From the NCBI RefSeq assembly GCF_001039355.2, contig NW_019775899.1:114430-175231 (forward strand): a stretch of 60,802 nucleotides of DNA, written 5' to 3'. The first letter of the stretch is position 1. Every line of letters begins with the position of its first letter. This document shows, piece after piece, positions 41,183 through 52,091 of the stretch. The DNA comes from Lingula anatina (taxonomy: Eukaryota; Brachiopoda; Lingulata; Lingulida; Lingulidae). The position numbers and the translations under genes were made by a program. The notes beneath the pieces were generated by a model. It had not been told where the DNA came from. It saw nothing but the letters and a program-made list of their open reading frames with translations, and made no database searches.

Positions 41183-43538
41183 ATATACACAAAATAATTC
41201 AGTTTTTTGATTACGTGTGAGAGACCGTGAAATGAGCAGATGATGAGATTCAGCCCCAATATTTATACAGTAAGAGGCTCATTTCTTAGCTCACACCTGC
41301 TTGAGAATTTTTCTGACTATCGGTACACGGATTTCTGACTTCTCGGGAGCCAAAAATTTCATTGGCCTAAGCAGCCCCCCTGGACCCCATGCCATATTTC
41401 CTGACTTTTCTGCAAAATGGCAGTCTTATCCCTGTTAACTTGGTAATAAGAAATTAACTTTCATGCCATTTGTGGTATGTATTCCCCTTTATTCCTACAG
41501 GACATGTGGCTTTTTCCACGTTTTTTGTTAACCAAGATTCATGGATAGTTTTTCACTGTGAAGAGGCTGACGATGTTGTTTGCATATTCATTATTGTGGT
41601 TAACCTCCTTTGTAGTGGTTTTGAAACTCACCTGTTTAATTTATTATTTGCCTAAGTCTGTGAAAGCAGCTGATATAGGCCTTGTGAAGAGGATGAGAGA
41701 GAGAGAGAGACTTAATTTTGTATTCAGTCCTAGAAAAATCAAAGACGAGAAGCCCCAAGTAAAAACCAAGCATGGACATGGTGAATAGAAATGACAGAAT
41801 GCTCAGATCTGCAATATTGAAGTTGGCTTTACCATTGATTAGATGTCTCTGTATTTGTTGTCAAAACTGAAAACATCGAGATCTTCAAGGGCATTTATTT
41901 TGTGATTTTTGCATCCAAAAAAATTTGAGATTGTATTTTAGAAATGTTTTGATATCCAATATGTCATTCTGAAAATTACCATTTTTAGTATTTAAAGTGT
42001 ACCATTCAACATTTGGATAATTATTTGAGTGTTTTGTTTATTTCCTACAAATCACCATTCATCTGCATGCTTTTGCATTTGGGGGTGCTTGCACTTGGAC
42101 TTTTTTTTGTAAAGGTCCACTTTCTTTTCACATATTATTGCCTCTTTCCACCTCCAAAAATTCAATTTTGTTCATTGACTAGAAAATTGAGTTAGTTTTG
42201 ATTTCACCTTGTTAGAATAACCTCATGACAACTCCATAAAGCGCCCTGCTTGCCGTTGTTGTTTTTCCCCTCTTATGTAACGAGATGATTTTATGACCCT
42301 GATTTTGACGTAAGATTTCATGCCATGGATAACACATCCATACCCATTCCACCTTTTTTCTGTCCATTCCTTCTTTTTTTAACCACCGCACATGGTGTGT
42401 AAAACGAAACACCTTTGAGTAACACCATGCGCGCCTGGGGAGTGTTAAAGTGTTTTCTTTATTCATTGGCTTTCATTAGGATTTAACATAAACACTTGGT
42501 ATTGGATACAAGAACTCGGCTATCTGGTGAACAATTGGTAGCTGAGAAAACTGAATCCAAGCCTTTTATTGCGTGATTGAATTTAAAGCCAAGGATAAAC
42601 AATTTGTTTTTCTGTTAAGTAATGGGAAAGTGTTTTTGTATAGGAATTTGGGCCTCATGTTTACATCATCAGAGATTCAGTATAATTAGGTTGGAGACGG
42701 GATATGTAATATTTTGTGAACATTTGGTTGGTGGTGAAGATTTCCACCTTAACCCTCTCTATGTCACTCAGTTTTTAACCCCCCTCCTCCCTCCTAAAAA
42801 AAAAAAAAAAAGAAAAGAAAAAAAAAAGAAACCGATTTTTGTTTGTTGTTATCTTAATGGAATTTATTAGCATTAAAGTGTTGTTTTTTCACCAGACTCA
42901 TGGGTTCTCATTTGTCTGAAAGCCAATTTTAAGTGGAGATATTTGATGTGGGGAGGCCTTGTTCCCTTGTCTTGACAGGCACAGGTTACTGCCAGAGTGG
43001 GAAGAAACTTGTCACAGGTGTTTTTGCTTTTTTGTAAACTCCCCTAAAAGCTTTTAAGGGAAATTTCAATTTTTATGGTTTTTTTTAATGAAATTGTTTG
43101 AGTGGTAGGTGAATTCATGAATTGATAAAGTGAATGACTATTAGGGCAGTCAATTAGCATGCAATCGTATTTATTGGAAACTTAAAAATTATTCTTGAGA
43201 GAGAGAGAGGATGGGAGTGGTGATGTGTATGTGTGAAAAAGAGAGAGAGAGAGAGGGGCAGGCAAGCAGAAAAAGGAGAGAGATAGTGACAGATAACAAT
43301 TTTGCATGTGTACACCACACCTGTGTGTTTGTTTCTTTGTTCACTTGAAAAGATTGTATAACCTGCCAGCACTGCCCCCAGGACACTGCAGCCAGCCAGC
43401 CTCTGCTAGTACAGGTTACCTCAGATCATTAAACATATCACACCTGCAGGTGGTGATGGTGGTGTGGTGACGATGAAATGGTGACAGTGATGTGGTGACA
43501 GTGGACCCGATTTCCTATATAAAATATATGTATATATT
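41183..43538. other. Non-coding with GA-rich and GGTGA-rich tracts
   Basis: Short GA runs at about 41696-41711 and 43196-43254, A-rich tract at about 42798-42830, and imperfect GGTGA/GTGGTGAC repeats at about 43448-43504. No gene is recognised. Confidence 0.5.
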
Positions 43539-43704
43539 CAGGCCCGTAGCTGCGGTAGGGGGGGGGGGTTGAAAGAACCCCCCTTTTGCTGGGAAAAGGT
43601 CCCCTGTGGGTAAAATTTTATCTAGGTATATGACAGATTTATGGTAAAAGGTCCACTTGTCGAGAAAAAGAACCCCCCTTTTGAAATTGCTGGCTACGGG
43701 CCTG
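43539..43704. mobile_element. Family G MITE, copy 2 (5-bp TSD)
   Basis: 166 bp with ends CAGGCCCGTAGC and GCTACGGGCCTG and perfect flanking duplications atatt at 43534-43538 and 43705-43709. Interior GAAAGAACCCCCCTTTTG mirrored by AAAGAACCCCCCTTTTG in tandem. Confidence 0.85.
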
Positions 43705-43979
43705 ATATTCAATGTATGTTTACAAATAAAAGTAAGAGTATTTATTAAGTTAAATAATTGTTATATTGATTGGGCTTAATTTGGAGTTACCCCTTAAAGT
43801 TGTTAAAAATGATATAAAAGGATGTGTATAAATATACAGCAGTGGACATTATAGTAAACATATATACACTGTAAAGCCTATATAACCAGCAATGCCAGGG
43901 CAATATTTGTGATCAGTACGTCTTTACAATAATACACTCTGTTTGATTGATATTGTGCTTTGGAGAACAATTAAATAGA

Positions 43980-44450
43980 ACACTTATATAGTGCAGGTGC
44001 TTCTCTTGAAGCATCATGCATGACTGGGTGATACAAGAAACTGTTTATTTTCTTCTCGTGTTGGACGTAAGAAGTGCTGGGTGATCACGATTCTGTGGAA
44101 AGATGATTGTGTAGGCAAGGGTGTTTCTATGTGATCAGAGTCATAACTAGTTGTGTTATATCAGAACTGTGTTATTTTCTGATACAGCTTGATGCAAGTG
44201 ATGCCTGTTGATCAGGATTCCTTGGAAACGATGATGATGATGATGAACTTATTTTTTGATACAGCCATATAGAATGATCACAGTCAATTTGTTGATCACG
44301 ATTCTGTGGAAATAGGAGTGTGTAATAAGCAAATGAATGTGTGGTAAGATTTGATAGAATCAGATCTGTTCACAGTGGCATAAACTTAGACAGGTATGTG
44401 TGTGTTTTGTGTTCAGATTTACTAGATATGTTCACAGCAGCACTTACTAA
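43980..44450. repeat. Degenerate repeats with GATCACGATTCTGTGGAAA core
   Basis: The core occurs at about 44084, 44209 (GATCAGGATTCCTTGGAAA) and 44294, with related TTATTTTCTGATACAGC segments between. From about 44360 a second motif (AGATCTGTTCACAGTGGCAT, then AACTTAGACAGG) begins that continues past 45140 and in the palindrome. Confidence 0.6.
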
Positions 44451-44696
44451 GGGCTTATTCCCAGTAAAACTTTCAATCACGATAGACTGATCCAACTCTG
44501 TGGGGATTCCTGCTGAATGTATTCAGATTGACAGATATATGTGCCTCCTCTTGTTTTCATTGTACTCATGTAATCCCCCTATTTTCTACTCATTGCCAGG
44601 AGGAATCATATAGATCTCTTCATCTATTGCATTCAGCGAGAGGTCCTGCAGAGTAGGTTCGTTGTTCTTAGAACAAAAGTGTATTAGGAATGAGCC
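44451..44696. mobile_element. Family D MITE, copy 4
   Basis: Left end GGGCTTATTCCCAG after TAA, interior CCAACTCTGTGGGGATTCCT and GCATTCAGCGAGAGGTCCTG, right end GGAATGAGCC. Diverged. Confidence 0.6.
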
Positions 44697-44793
44697 GCAA
44701 GGCCTTATATAATCAGATTGCTGGATATACTCACAACAAATGAAATATAGGATTCTGTGTCAAGGTGGGCAGATGGGATCACAGTAGAATTAG

Positions 44794-45138
44794 TTAAAGC
44801 AATAATAACTCTTCGTTTCGGCCAAAAAATGAATTTTCCTGGAGTAAACAACAATTTTCCCATACTTTCCAATGGTTTATGAATCCATTTTTACATTCAA
44901 AGTTGGTCCCTGGTTTTTTTCTAAAAAGTTTGGTTTTTTGTTAAAATCTCTTAAGAGATTTTAACAGAGTATAGCCATCAATGGAGGTCACGTGGTCTAA
45001 AGACAAGCTCAGATATCAGAATAATAGCTATATCTGCTGTTTTTGTGGTAAAACAGAATATATTATATTTCTATGAGTTATTCACAAGGTTTTTATTGTG
45101 AAATATAGATCTCATACGAAGAGTTATTATCCCTTTAA
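44794..45138. mobile_element. Family E MITE, copy 1 (TTAA ends)
   Basis: About 345 bp bounded by TTAA, with inverted ends TTAAAGCAATAATAACTCTT and AGAGTTATTATCCCTTTAA. The interior has GTTAAAATCTCTTAAGAGAT palindrome and AGACAAGCTCAGATATCAGA. TTAA ends suggest a piggyBac- or Kolobok-type target preference. Confidence 0.8.
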
Positions 45139-45225
45139 GATAGGGAAAATGTGCCAAAGATTTATAGATGTGTTCACAACAGAATAAACTTAGACGGGAA
45201 TATGTGCCTCACACCCCATTTCCAN

Positions 45226-45597
45226 CATTTCAAAACTTATTTACTAGCAAGCCTGATTGCACCTTCCTAACTAAGCTTATTTTGCTATGAATAAATCTGT
45301 TAATCTTTGGCACTTTTTTCCGTCTAAGCTAATTCTGTTGTAAACAGGTCTGTAAATCTTTGGCACAATTTTTCTGTCTAAGCTTATTTTGCTGGGAATA
45401 GAGCCTTAGTATTAAAGAGATGTATTCACAGCAAAATAAGCTTAGACAGAAAAATTGTGCCAAAGATTTACAGACCTGTTTACAACAGAATTAGCTTAGA
45501 CGGAAAAAAGTGCCAAAGATTAACAGATTTATTCATAGCAAAATAAGCTTAGTTAGGAAGGTGCAATCAGGCTTGCTAGTAAATAAGTTTTGAAATG
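45226..45597. repeat. 372-bp near-perfect palindrome beside single N 45225
   Basis: Arms 45226-45400 and 45423-45597 are 175 bp each, without indels, and I find one mismatch (near the loop: GCTGGGAATA against TATTCACAGC). The loop is 22 bp. Each arm contains tandem units of about 54 bp (AAGCTTATTTTGCT... and AATCTTTGGCAC). Confidence 0.9.
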
Positions 45598-46094
45598 AGC
45601 AAAAAAATTAACAGGCATAAAAGTTCACTCTGTTGCAGTGACTTCCTTACCCCAAGCCTGGTTAATGGTTAAAATGGCATTCTAAGCACTAGTATTTTCT
45701 GTTGTGTCTTTTTCTCTTGCATAGCAAAGGTTATTCATTGTCTTGGGCAAGAGAGGCAGTAGGTGGTTTTTAAGGTAGGCTGCCGCATTTTTTTTTTATG
45801 CCAGGTGCATGTATAGGTAGAGCCAAAAGGGCAGTGATTGTTAGAAAATGCCCCAGTTAGACACCCACCTCATTTCAGTGCAAACAGAATGTGTTAAGAG
45901 TACATTGCGCCAGGATGAGACCAGTCGACTCTAACACAATTACGGGTCTTTATGTCCAGCCCCAAAGATTGGAGGGGAGGATTGTTGACTCCCAATATTG
46001 TGTCAAACACAATTGTTACATTAATGACCTGAGGTTTTATCTTTGTAGTATCAAATATTAAAACATCACATATCATTAAATGTTAAGGTAAAGC

Positions 46095-46440
46095 TTAAAG
46101 GGATAATAACTCTTCGTATGAAATCTGTATTTCACAATAAAAACATTGTGAATGACTCATAAAAATATAAAATATTCTGTTTTCCCACAAAAACGGCTGT
46201 TATAGCTATTATTCTGATATCTGAGCTTGTCTTTAGACCACGTGACCTCCATTGATGGCTATACTCTGTTAAAATCTCTTAAGAGATATTAACAAAAAAA
46301 CAAACTTTTTAGAAAAAAACCAGGGACTAAATTTGAATGTAAAAATGGATTCATTAACCATTGGTAAGTATGGGAAAATTGTTGTTTACTCCAGGAAAAT
46401 TCATTTTTTGGCCGAAACGAAGAGTTATTATCACTTTAAA
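46095..46440. mobile_element. Family E MITE, copy 2, inverted
   Basis: Reverse-orientation copy of 44794-45138: TTAAAGGGATAATAACTCTT at the left and AGAGTTATTATCACTTTAAA at the right. Similarity is high along the whole length. Confidence 0.82.
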
Positions 46441-47357
46441 GTGGGGTTTCTAGTCTGAAATCTGAAATCCTGATAAAGTAAGATTTTTGTTGATTTGAAG
46501 CTGAAGGTTGGGTTTCTAGCCGTATGGTGGAAATCCTGATAAAGTGAGATGAGCCTGCTTTACTATTTTATTTGTTATCTTTTTGGATCTGCTCAAATCT
46601 TCAGAAATTTTGTCTCCATGGAGGCCATTGACCCCGAGCAAAGATATATGTAGGGTTTCGTATTACCAGTTATCATCTCTGCCTTGTCCTGATCGGGTAC
46701 AGAGTAAATAATTATTTAAAAAAAACTTGATTTGGAACAAAATACTTGGAAAATTACATGTCTGTTTCAAAAGCCAAGCTATTAAGTTAGGAATTGAAAG
46801 TGGAAATGCGAGACAGGATCCTGCTTGATCTCATCATGGACTAGATAATCAGCTCCCCCTGGGGGTTATGGATGGAACTAATGTCACACCGAGGAATTCC
46901 TAATGATTGGTGGGCATTGCATTATTGATTGTGCATTCCAGGTGTGTAAACTAAATTTCTGTGATATTTTGGATTTTTTTTTTTTTTTTTTTGAAAAACA
47001 CAAAAAGCTGATGATGAAAAAAAAAATTTAGGAAGTATCATGTGATTATCCTGAAAAATCAAACGCAGGTCGTACAAAAGAGAAGAATAATATATATGCC
47101 TCAGTAGTGGCTTATTTGCAAGGAAGACATGAGGGTTTCACCTGTAATGACGATATCAAAAATTCTGAAATGTGATTGGAAGTACATATTAGATGTTCAT
47201 GGGAGAGATCACTGGCGTTAAGCGTATCTTTTCGGGGCCTGAAGGAATCCATCTCTGGGGGACTTAGATTTTTTTAGCACTGAGCTGCCAAACCTTGTCT
47301 CACTTCACCTATTTTCAACAACCTCCTTCGACATATTTTTTCTTGGGTGAAAAGATT
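46441..47357. other. Non-coding upstream of candidate exon C
   Basis: Poly-T at about 46975-46991; a GGGTTTCTAG-centred short repeat occurs near 46444 and 46509. No exon is recognised. Confidence 0.5.
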
Positions 47358-47360
47358 TAG

Positions 47361-47467
47361 ATGCCGACAATGGACCTTGGTCTTGCCTTGTGTCCTCTGA
47401 CTGCAGTTAAGAAGGATCAGGACGATGAGGCAGAGCCAGATGAAATTGAAGATGAAGAGATAGGGAC
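47361..47467 (+). CDS. Candidate alternative first coding exon C (or internal exon), unidentified gene
   Basis: ATG at 47361 directly after an in-frame TAG, and a better-context ATG at 47370 (ACAATGG). The frame encodes MDLGLALCPLTAVKKDQDDE, then EAEPDEIEDEEIG-type acidic sequence, and ends two bases into a codon at GGGAC/GTGAGT, a strong donor. The acidic half has clear coding character. A good acceptor (CTCTGACTGCAG at 47406) lies inside the frame, so this could instead be an internal exon 47407-47467. In that case it would be entered in phase 1, and direct joining from exons A or B would give an immediate TAA. I therefore prefer the first-exon reading. The gene is not recognised. Confidence 0.6.
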
Positions 47468-47523
47468 GTGAGTTTATTATTATGCTGATATTTTTTATTT
47501 GGCGTTTCTTCTGGTTTAAAAGC

Positions 47524-47527
<4 letters not shown>

Positions 47528-47569
<42 letters not shown>
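47528..47569. repeat. (GA)n microsatellite
   Basis: About 21 GA units, 60 bp after the exon C donor. Confidence 0.95.
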
Positions 47570-47571
<2 letters not shown>

Positions 47572-48447
47572 TATTTATTAAGTTTTCAGGTGGTACCAGA
47601 TGTCTTTTGGTGTTCCTTTCAGCAGTGACGTTTTAACTCTTTTATACATATACACTAGTGCAGAATAGGTGTTTAACTTTTTTCTCAGCATTTTTGTCAG
47701 TTACTAGTAATTAATTGATTTTTTGTTATGTCTTTCTGTAATTGTGATTGCAGTTTCTTTCTGGTGCCTTTTCTAGAACAATGTTCATTCAGAATATATC
47801 TGAATTTTATGTGAAATGTGGTAGCTGAGACACCAACACAATAATGTCTTCCTTTTGCCATGAACCACTTCGTATTAGCATTTTTAAAAGGTAAATAAAA
47901 TGAGATGATCATTTACTGTGCTCTTTGATCCTTGATATTAGGGGTTTAAAGGGGGGAAATGCAGTTTATAGCAGTAATAGTAATATTAAATACGAAAAAA
48001 AATGTTTTCAGAAAACTGTTTGTCTGGAAGAATCAACTTTTCTCTCAACTTTGTGAACCATTATGTTGGTAACATAAAGGGGAAAATATGTAAATATACC
48101 AGAGACAAATATTTACATTGACCTTTTTTTTTCAAAGAAATTAAAGCAGTAGAAACACAAATACTTTACCTCGGTTTGTTTATCAGAGATGTGCATAATG
48201 CCATGTGGAAACTGGATTATTGAAATTGGCAAAGATCCAGAATACCATCAAAACTCACTTGTAGCCTTCGAGAACAATATTTATTGGAAGCTGTTTTACT
48301 TGCACACATACAGTAACTTGCATGAGAAAATTTAAGAAAAAAAGCACTCATCTTTAGGCTTGTGCTGTAGCTTTTGGATTAAAGGTTGTTCAATTGTCTT
48401 TCTTGGTGAGAATTTGTTGAATATGGACATTGGTAGAACATTTAGTG

Positions 48448-48489
<42 letters not shown>

Positions 48490-49898
48490 CCAAATTCCCT
48501 TATTGGAGCAAGTGAAAGGAACATTTTATACCACAAAAATAAATAGGCTTAAAGACTTCGACTGACCTTAATTTATCAAGGTTGAACATGTGATTCGCAG
48601 ACTAGCAAAATATTTTGTCAACCATTTACCAAAGAAAAAAAAAAACATTTTATGTAAGAGTGTAAGATATTCTTTTCTCACACTAAAAAAAATTACTCAA
48701 AAGTTTTTTTAAGATGAAAAAAGAAATCTACCACCAATTTACTTACTGTTTTACCATGGTTTGGGATAAATTACAGTTTTGAACCCTGTTTACCAATTTA
48801 TCAAATAATCTGCCATAATTTATCCAAAGCAGTGGTAAAATGATTACTGTGTGGGTCTAAGGCAGTTAGGAAAACTTTATGGATTTTTAAAATGTAGTGG
48901 GCAGGTTCCCAGCTGTTATATTTAAGTTTGTTAGTATATATGATGAAGTGTCTCAGTATCAGCCGTGCCGAAATTATACAGAATTGTCCTTGACTGGCAG
49001 ACTTAAATCCTGTGCACTTTTGAAAATCATTTGCAAGGTACCATTTGAAAACAATTTAAGTAAAAAATTATTATTATTTATTATTTTTTTAACTCAGAAA
49101 AATTGAAAACTTACTTCTTTCTTTTTTGCCAAAGTCATCTTTGAAAAGAAAGTTTCATGAAAACAAAATGGCTGAGGTTAAGTCACCTGGGAAAAATGAT
49201 TAGCTTGACTTGCCAAAAAAAAAAATCTGATTTGATCACTGAGATTACCTGGATTACCTTGAGAAAGATTTTAAAAATAGCAGACGTTTTCTGGTAATGG
49301 AGACTTTTTCAGGTAATTGGGAGGTCAGAGAGCCTTGTACATGTGGTATCCTGTATACTCCAGATCAATATGGCGGTGGGCGGATCATGTCTGAAAGATT
49401 TTTTTTCAGATTCCTCGGGGAAATTTATGAAAGTAATTTTGATTTCTTAAATCCCAAAGTCTTCTCCCATAATCACCTTATGTTTTATTATGTTTTAAGA
49501 TAATAACTCTCTCCGATGGAATAGTTGTTTATGTTCTAACTGGTTCCAGACGTCGAGTCGAGGTTTTCTGAGATCTATACCACTAAGAAAATTGGAAAAT
49601 ATCGAAGGTACCTAGTTAAACTTAGCATTTAGGTACAATGGAAAAGCTGAAAGTTGGCAAGCTAACAGTACATAACCAAACCCTGTTAAGTGTCATTAAG
49701 GCATTTTTAACACCTCCCTCTTTTTAATATGTTTTTTTCCCTTTTTTGTGTAAATCTGAGTGTTTGACCTCTATAATTTACTTAGTTTATGGATCTCTCG
49801 ATTTTGACTTCAGTTGCGGAACCATGAATATGTATTGGGTAATCACTTATAAAGTCAGACCCTAGAAGAAAGTGCAGATAAAAAAAATTGTCTTCTAT
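47570..49898. other. Non-coding with (CT)n
   Basis: (CT)n at about 48452-48484. Otherwise AT-rich with no recognised exon. Confidence 0.55.
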
Positions 49899-50113
49899 CA
49901 CCCCATTTCCATAGATTAGATCGACCTACTTTAGATCGACCTAACTCCCTGGGGGTTCACGCTAAATAGCTGTCAGCCGGGCGGACACGAAAGTTAATTA
50001 CCTCCTTACAGCTAGTAGTAGGCGGGACGGACATTTAAGTCGGATTATCTGAAAGTAATCTAGTGAGACTCCCCGCGGGGATAGATCGATCTAAAATCTA
50101 TGGGAATAGAGCC
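49899..50113. mobile_element. Family A MITE, copy 4, reverse orientation (TAT duplication)
   Basis: 215 bp, reverse complement of the 40806-41020 copy with high similarity. Ends CACCCCATTTCCATAGATTA and CTATGGGAATAGAGCC, flanked by TAT at 49896-49898 and 50114-50116. Confidence 0.87.
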
Positions 50114-50211
50114 TATGTGGCTTTTTTGATATGATTTTCATTATATGTCTGAATGCTTGAGCTATAGAAATTGCCAAGTTTAGGTATCTATCTTGATTTT
50201 GAAGAGTCTTA

Positions 50212-50416
50212 GGGCGTATTCCCAGAGCTTTTAGATCGATCTATCCCTGCGGGGAGTCTACTGTCACATAATCTGGCTTAAATGTCCATCCTGCCTACTA
50301 CAAGCTGTAAGGGGGTAATTAACTTTCATGTCCGTCAGCTGACAGCTATTTAGCATGAACCCCCAGGGAGTTAGGACGATCTAAAGTAGATCGTTCTAAT
50401 CTCTGGGAATGGGGTC
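50212..50416. mobile_element. Family A MITE, copy 3 (TTA duplication)
   Basis: 205 bp with ends GGGCGTATTCCCAGAGCTTT and CTCTGGGAATGGGGTC, flanked by TTA at 50209-50211 and 50417-50419. Confidence 0.87.
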
Positions 50417-50419
50417 TTA

Positions 50420-50644
50420 GGCTCTGTTCACATGACAAGTCTATTTTCTAAAAATCTATTTTCTATTCACGGTATCTTGTGATCACGGTCTGTGCCCTGA
50501 ATACCCTGCGGCATAATAACTGGCAGCGCAAGCCAGTTACTTCCAAAGCTGTAATTAATTCTCAGCTGTGCTCGGAGTGATCACAAGATACCGCGAATAG
50601 AAAATAGATTTTTAGAAAAATAGATTTTTCATGTGAAGGGAGTC
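50420..50644. mobile_element. Family B MITE, copy 3 (TTA duplication)
   Basis: 225 bp with ends GGCTCTGTTCACATGACAAG and CATGTGAAGGGAGTC. TTA flanks at 50417-50419 (shared with family A copy 3) and 50645-50647. Confidence 0.87.
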
Positions 50645-50647
50645 TTA

Positions 50648-51834
50648 CTTGCAGTGGCACAGATGCATATTGCCACTATTGGGTCATTATTTAAAAATTT
50701 AGTCCCTAGAAGAAAATGCAGATGATAATTTTTTTTCCTTCTTATGTGGGAATGTTCTTTGGGGAAACTGAACACTGTTTTTTTCTAGCTTTGGTATAAA
50801 TTTCACCTGGATTGTCTGGTAATTGGACATAATAGACCACCCATGTCACATCTTTGAGGAATTGGAAACAATTTCCATCGAGGCTGTCTCCACATAACTT
50901 CCTTCTTTCCCGCCTGGAATCATGAAATTAATAGAAATGATTTAGAAGAAATTAGAACAGGGAGAGCTCTGGAGTTACCTTCCTGTGGATTTATTTCAAA
51001 AATGATATCCAGGTAGATAAAAATGAGTAAGTGTAGAAAATCGTTACACAGTCAGCCTAATGCATGTTATTATGTAGAGGGGAATAGAACAAAGGGATAG
51101 ATATATATTGTAGGGTGTTACAGGTAGTACTTCTTCCCTAAGAACAGATGTGCTGGTTTAGAATTGGTTTCAGTCTTGACATCTTTTCATACTACTTCTC
51201 GGAAAAAGATTATTTTGGATTATCTTCTATTGCTCAAGACATGATGTATCGTTTAAATTTCTCATGAGATTATAAATATAATTTCTTTTGTAACATTTGC
51301 ACCCCATGACCTGGCAAAAGCATACAGATCTTATTCCTAATAAAATGGCGCATAAATGCATGTAAATCCGTAGACTAGAAATGATTACATGTAGATGACA
51401 AACCCCTATTGCAGTGTACTTTAAACGAGCTCAGTCCTTGTCTTGGTAACATGCAGCCTTAAATTGCAAAGATTTTGGATCAATAATACATCAGACTCTA
51501 CAAGATGTTATATAAAGATGCATAGCGTCCGTTTTGGTACAAGTTCACTTTTTATGGGTTAGTAAATGTCAGAAATCTTGGCATGGACTCTATTGATCTG
51601 ACAGGATATAATTTCCTACAAAGATTAAAAAAAAAAATCTTGATGTAGAAATGATGTAATTTGCCCACACATCAGAAAGTAGCTAAATAAACAAGCATAA
51701 GGTCTTGATCTAGTAAAACCTGCGGCAAAAATTTGCACAGAATATTTGCAAATAGTCCAAAGGAGACAGGTAAAAATGATGAGAGATTTTCCGATGAGGC
51801 ATGCAGAGGCCAGGCTCTGTGAAACTTCAACTCT
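50648..51834. other. Non-coding, no gene seen
   Basis: No exon, RNA gene or element is recognised. Confidence 0.5.
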
Positions 51835-52091
51835 GGGTCCTCATAGCTAGATAGATCTAACAGAATCAATCCATCTCCGAGGGGTTTCTTGCTAATTAAA
51901 TTGCTTTCAGCTTAAATGGCTTAGATGTCTGGCATGCCTACTGAAGTTGCTAAACAATAATTAATTACCCCTTAGCAGCTTCAGTAGGCATGACAGACAT
52001 CTAAGCAGCTTAAGTTGATTGCAATTTAGTGAGAATCCCCTTGGAGATAGATCGATCCACTGTTAGTGCGATAGGGTCTGGGAATGGTCCC
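51835..52091. mobile_element. Family A-like long hairpin element (A6)
   Basis: Left GGGTCCTCATAGCTAG, right GGTCTGGGAATGGTCCC followed by TTA. The arms pair over a long stretch: TAGATGTCTGGCATGCCTAC against GTAGGCATGACAGACATCTA, with TAATTAATTACCCC near the centre. Confidence 0.75.

Noticed and set aside
41470-41788. Possible exon after acceptor CTTTATTCCTACAG at about 41500
   Set aside because: The downstream frame is hydrophobic and low in coding character, and no donor in a matching phase was found.
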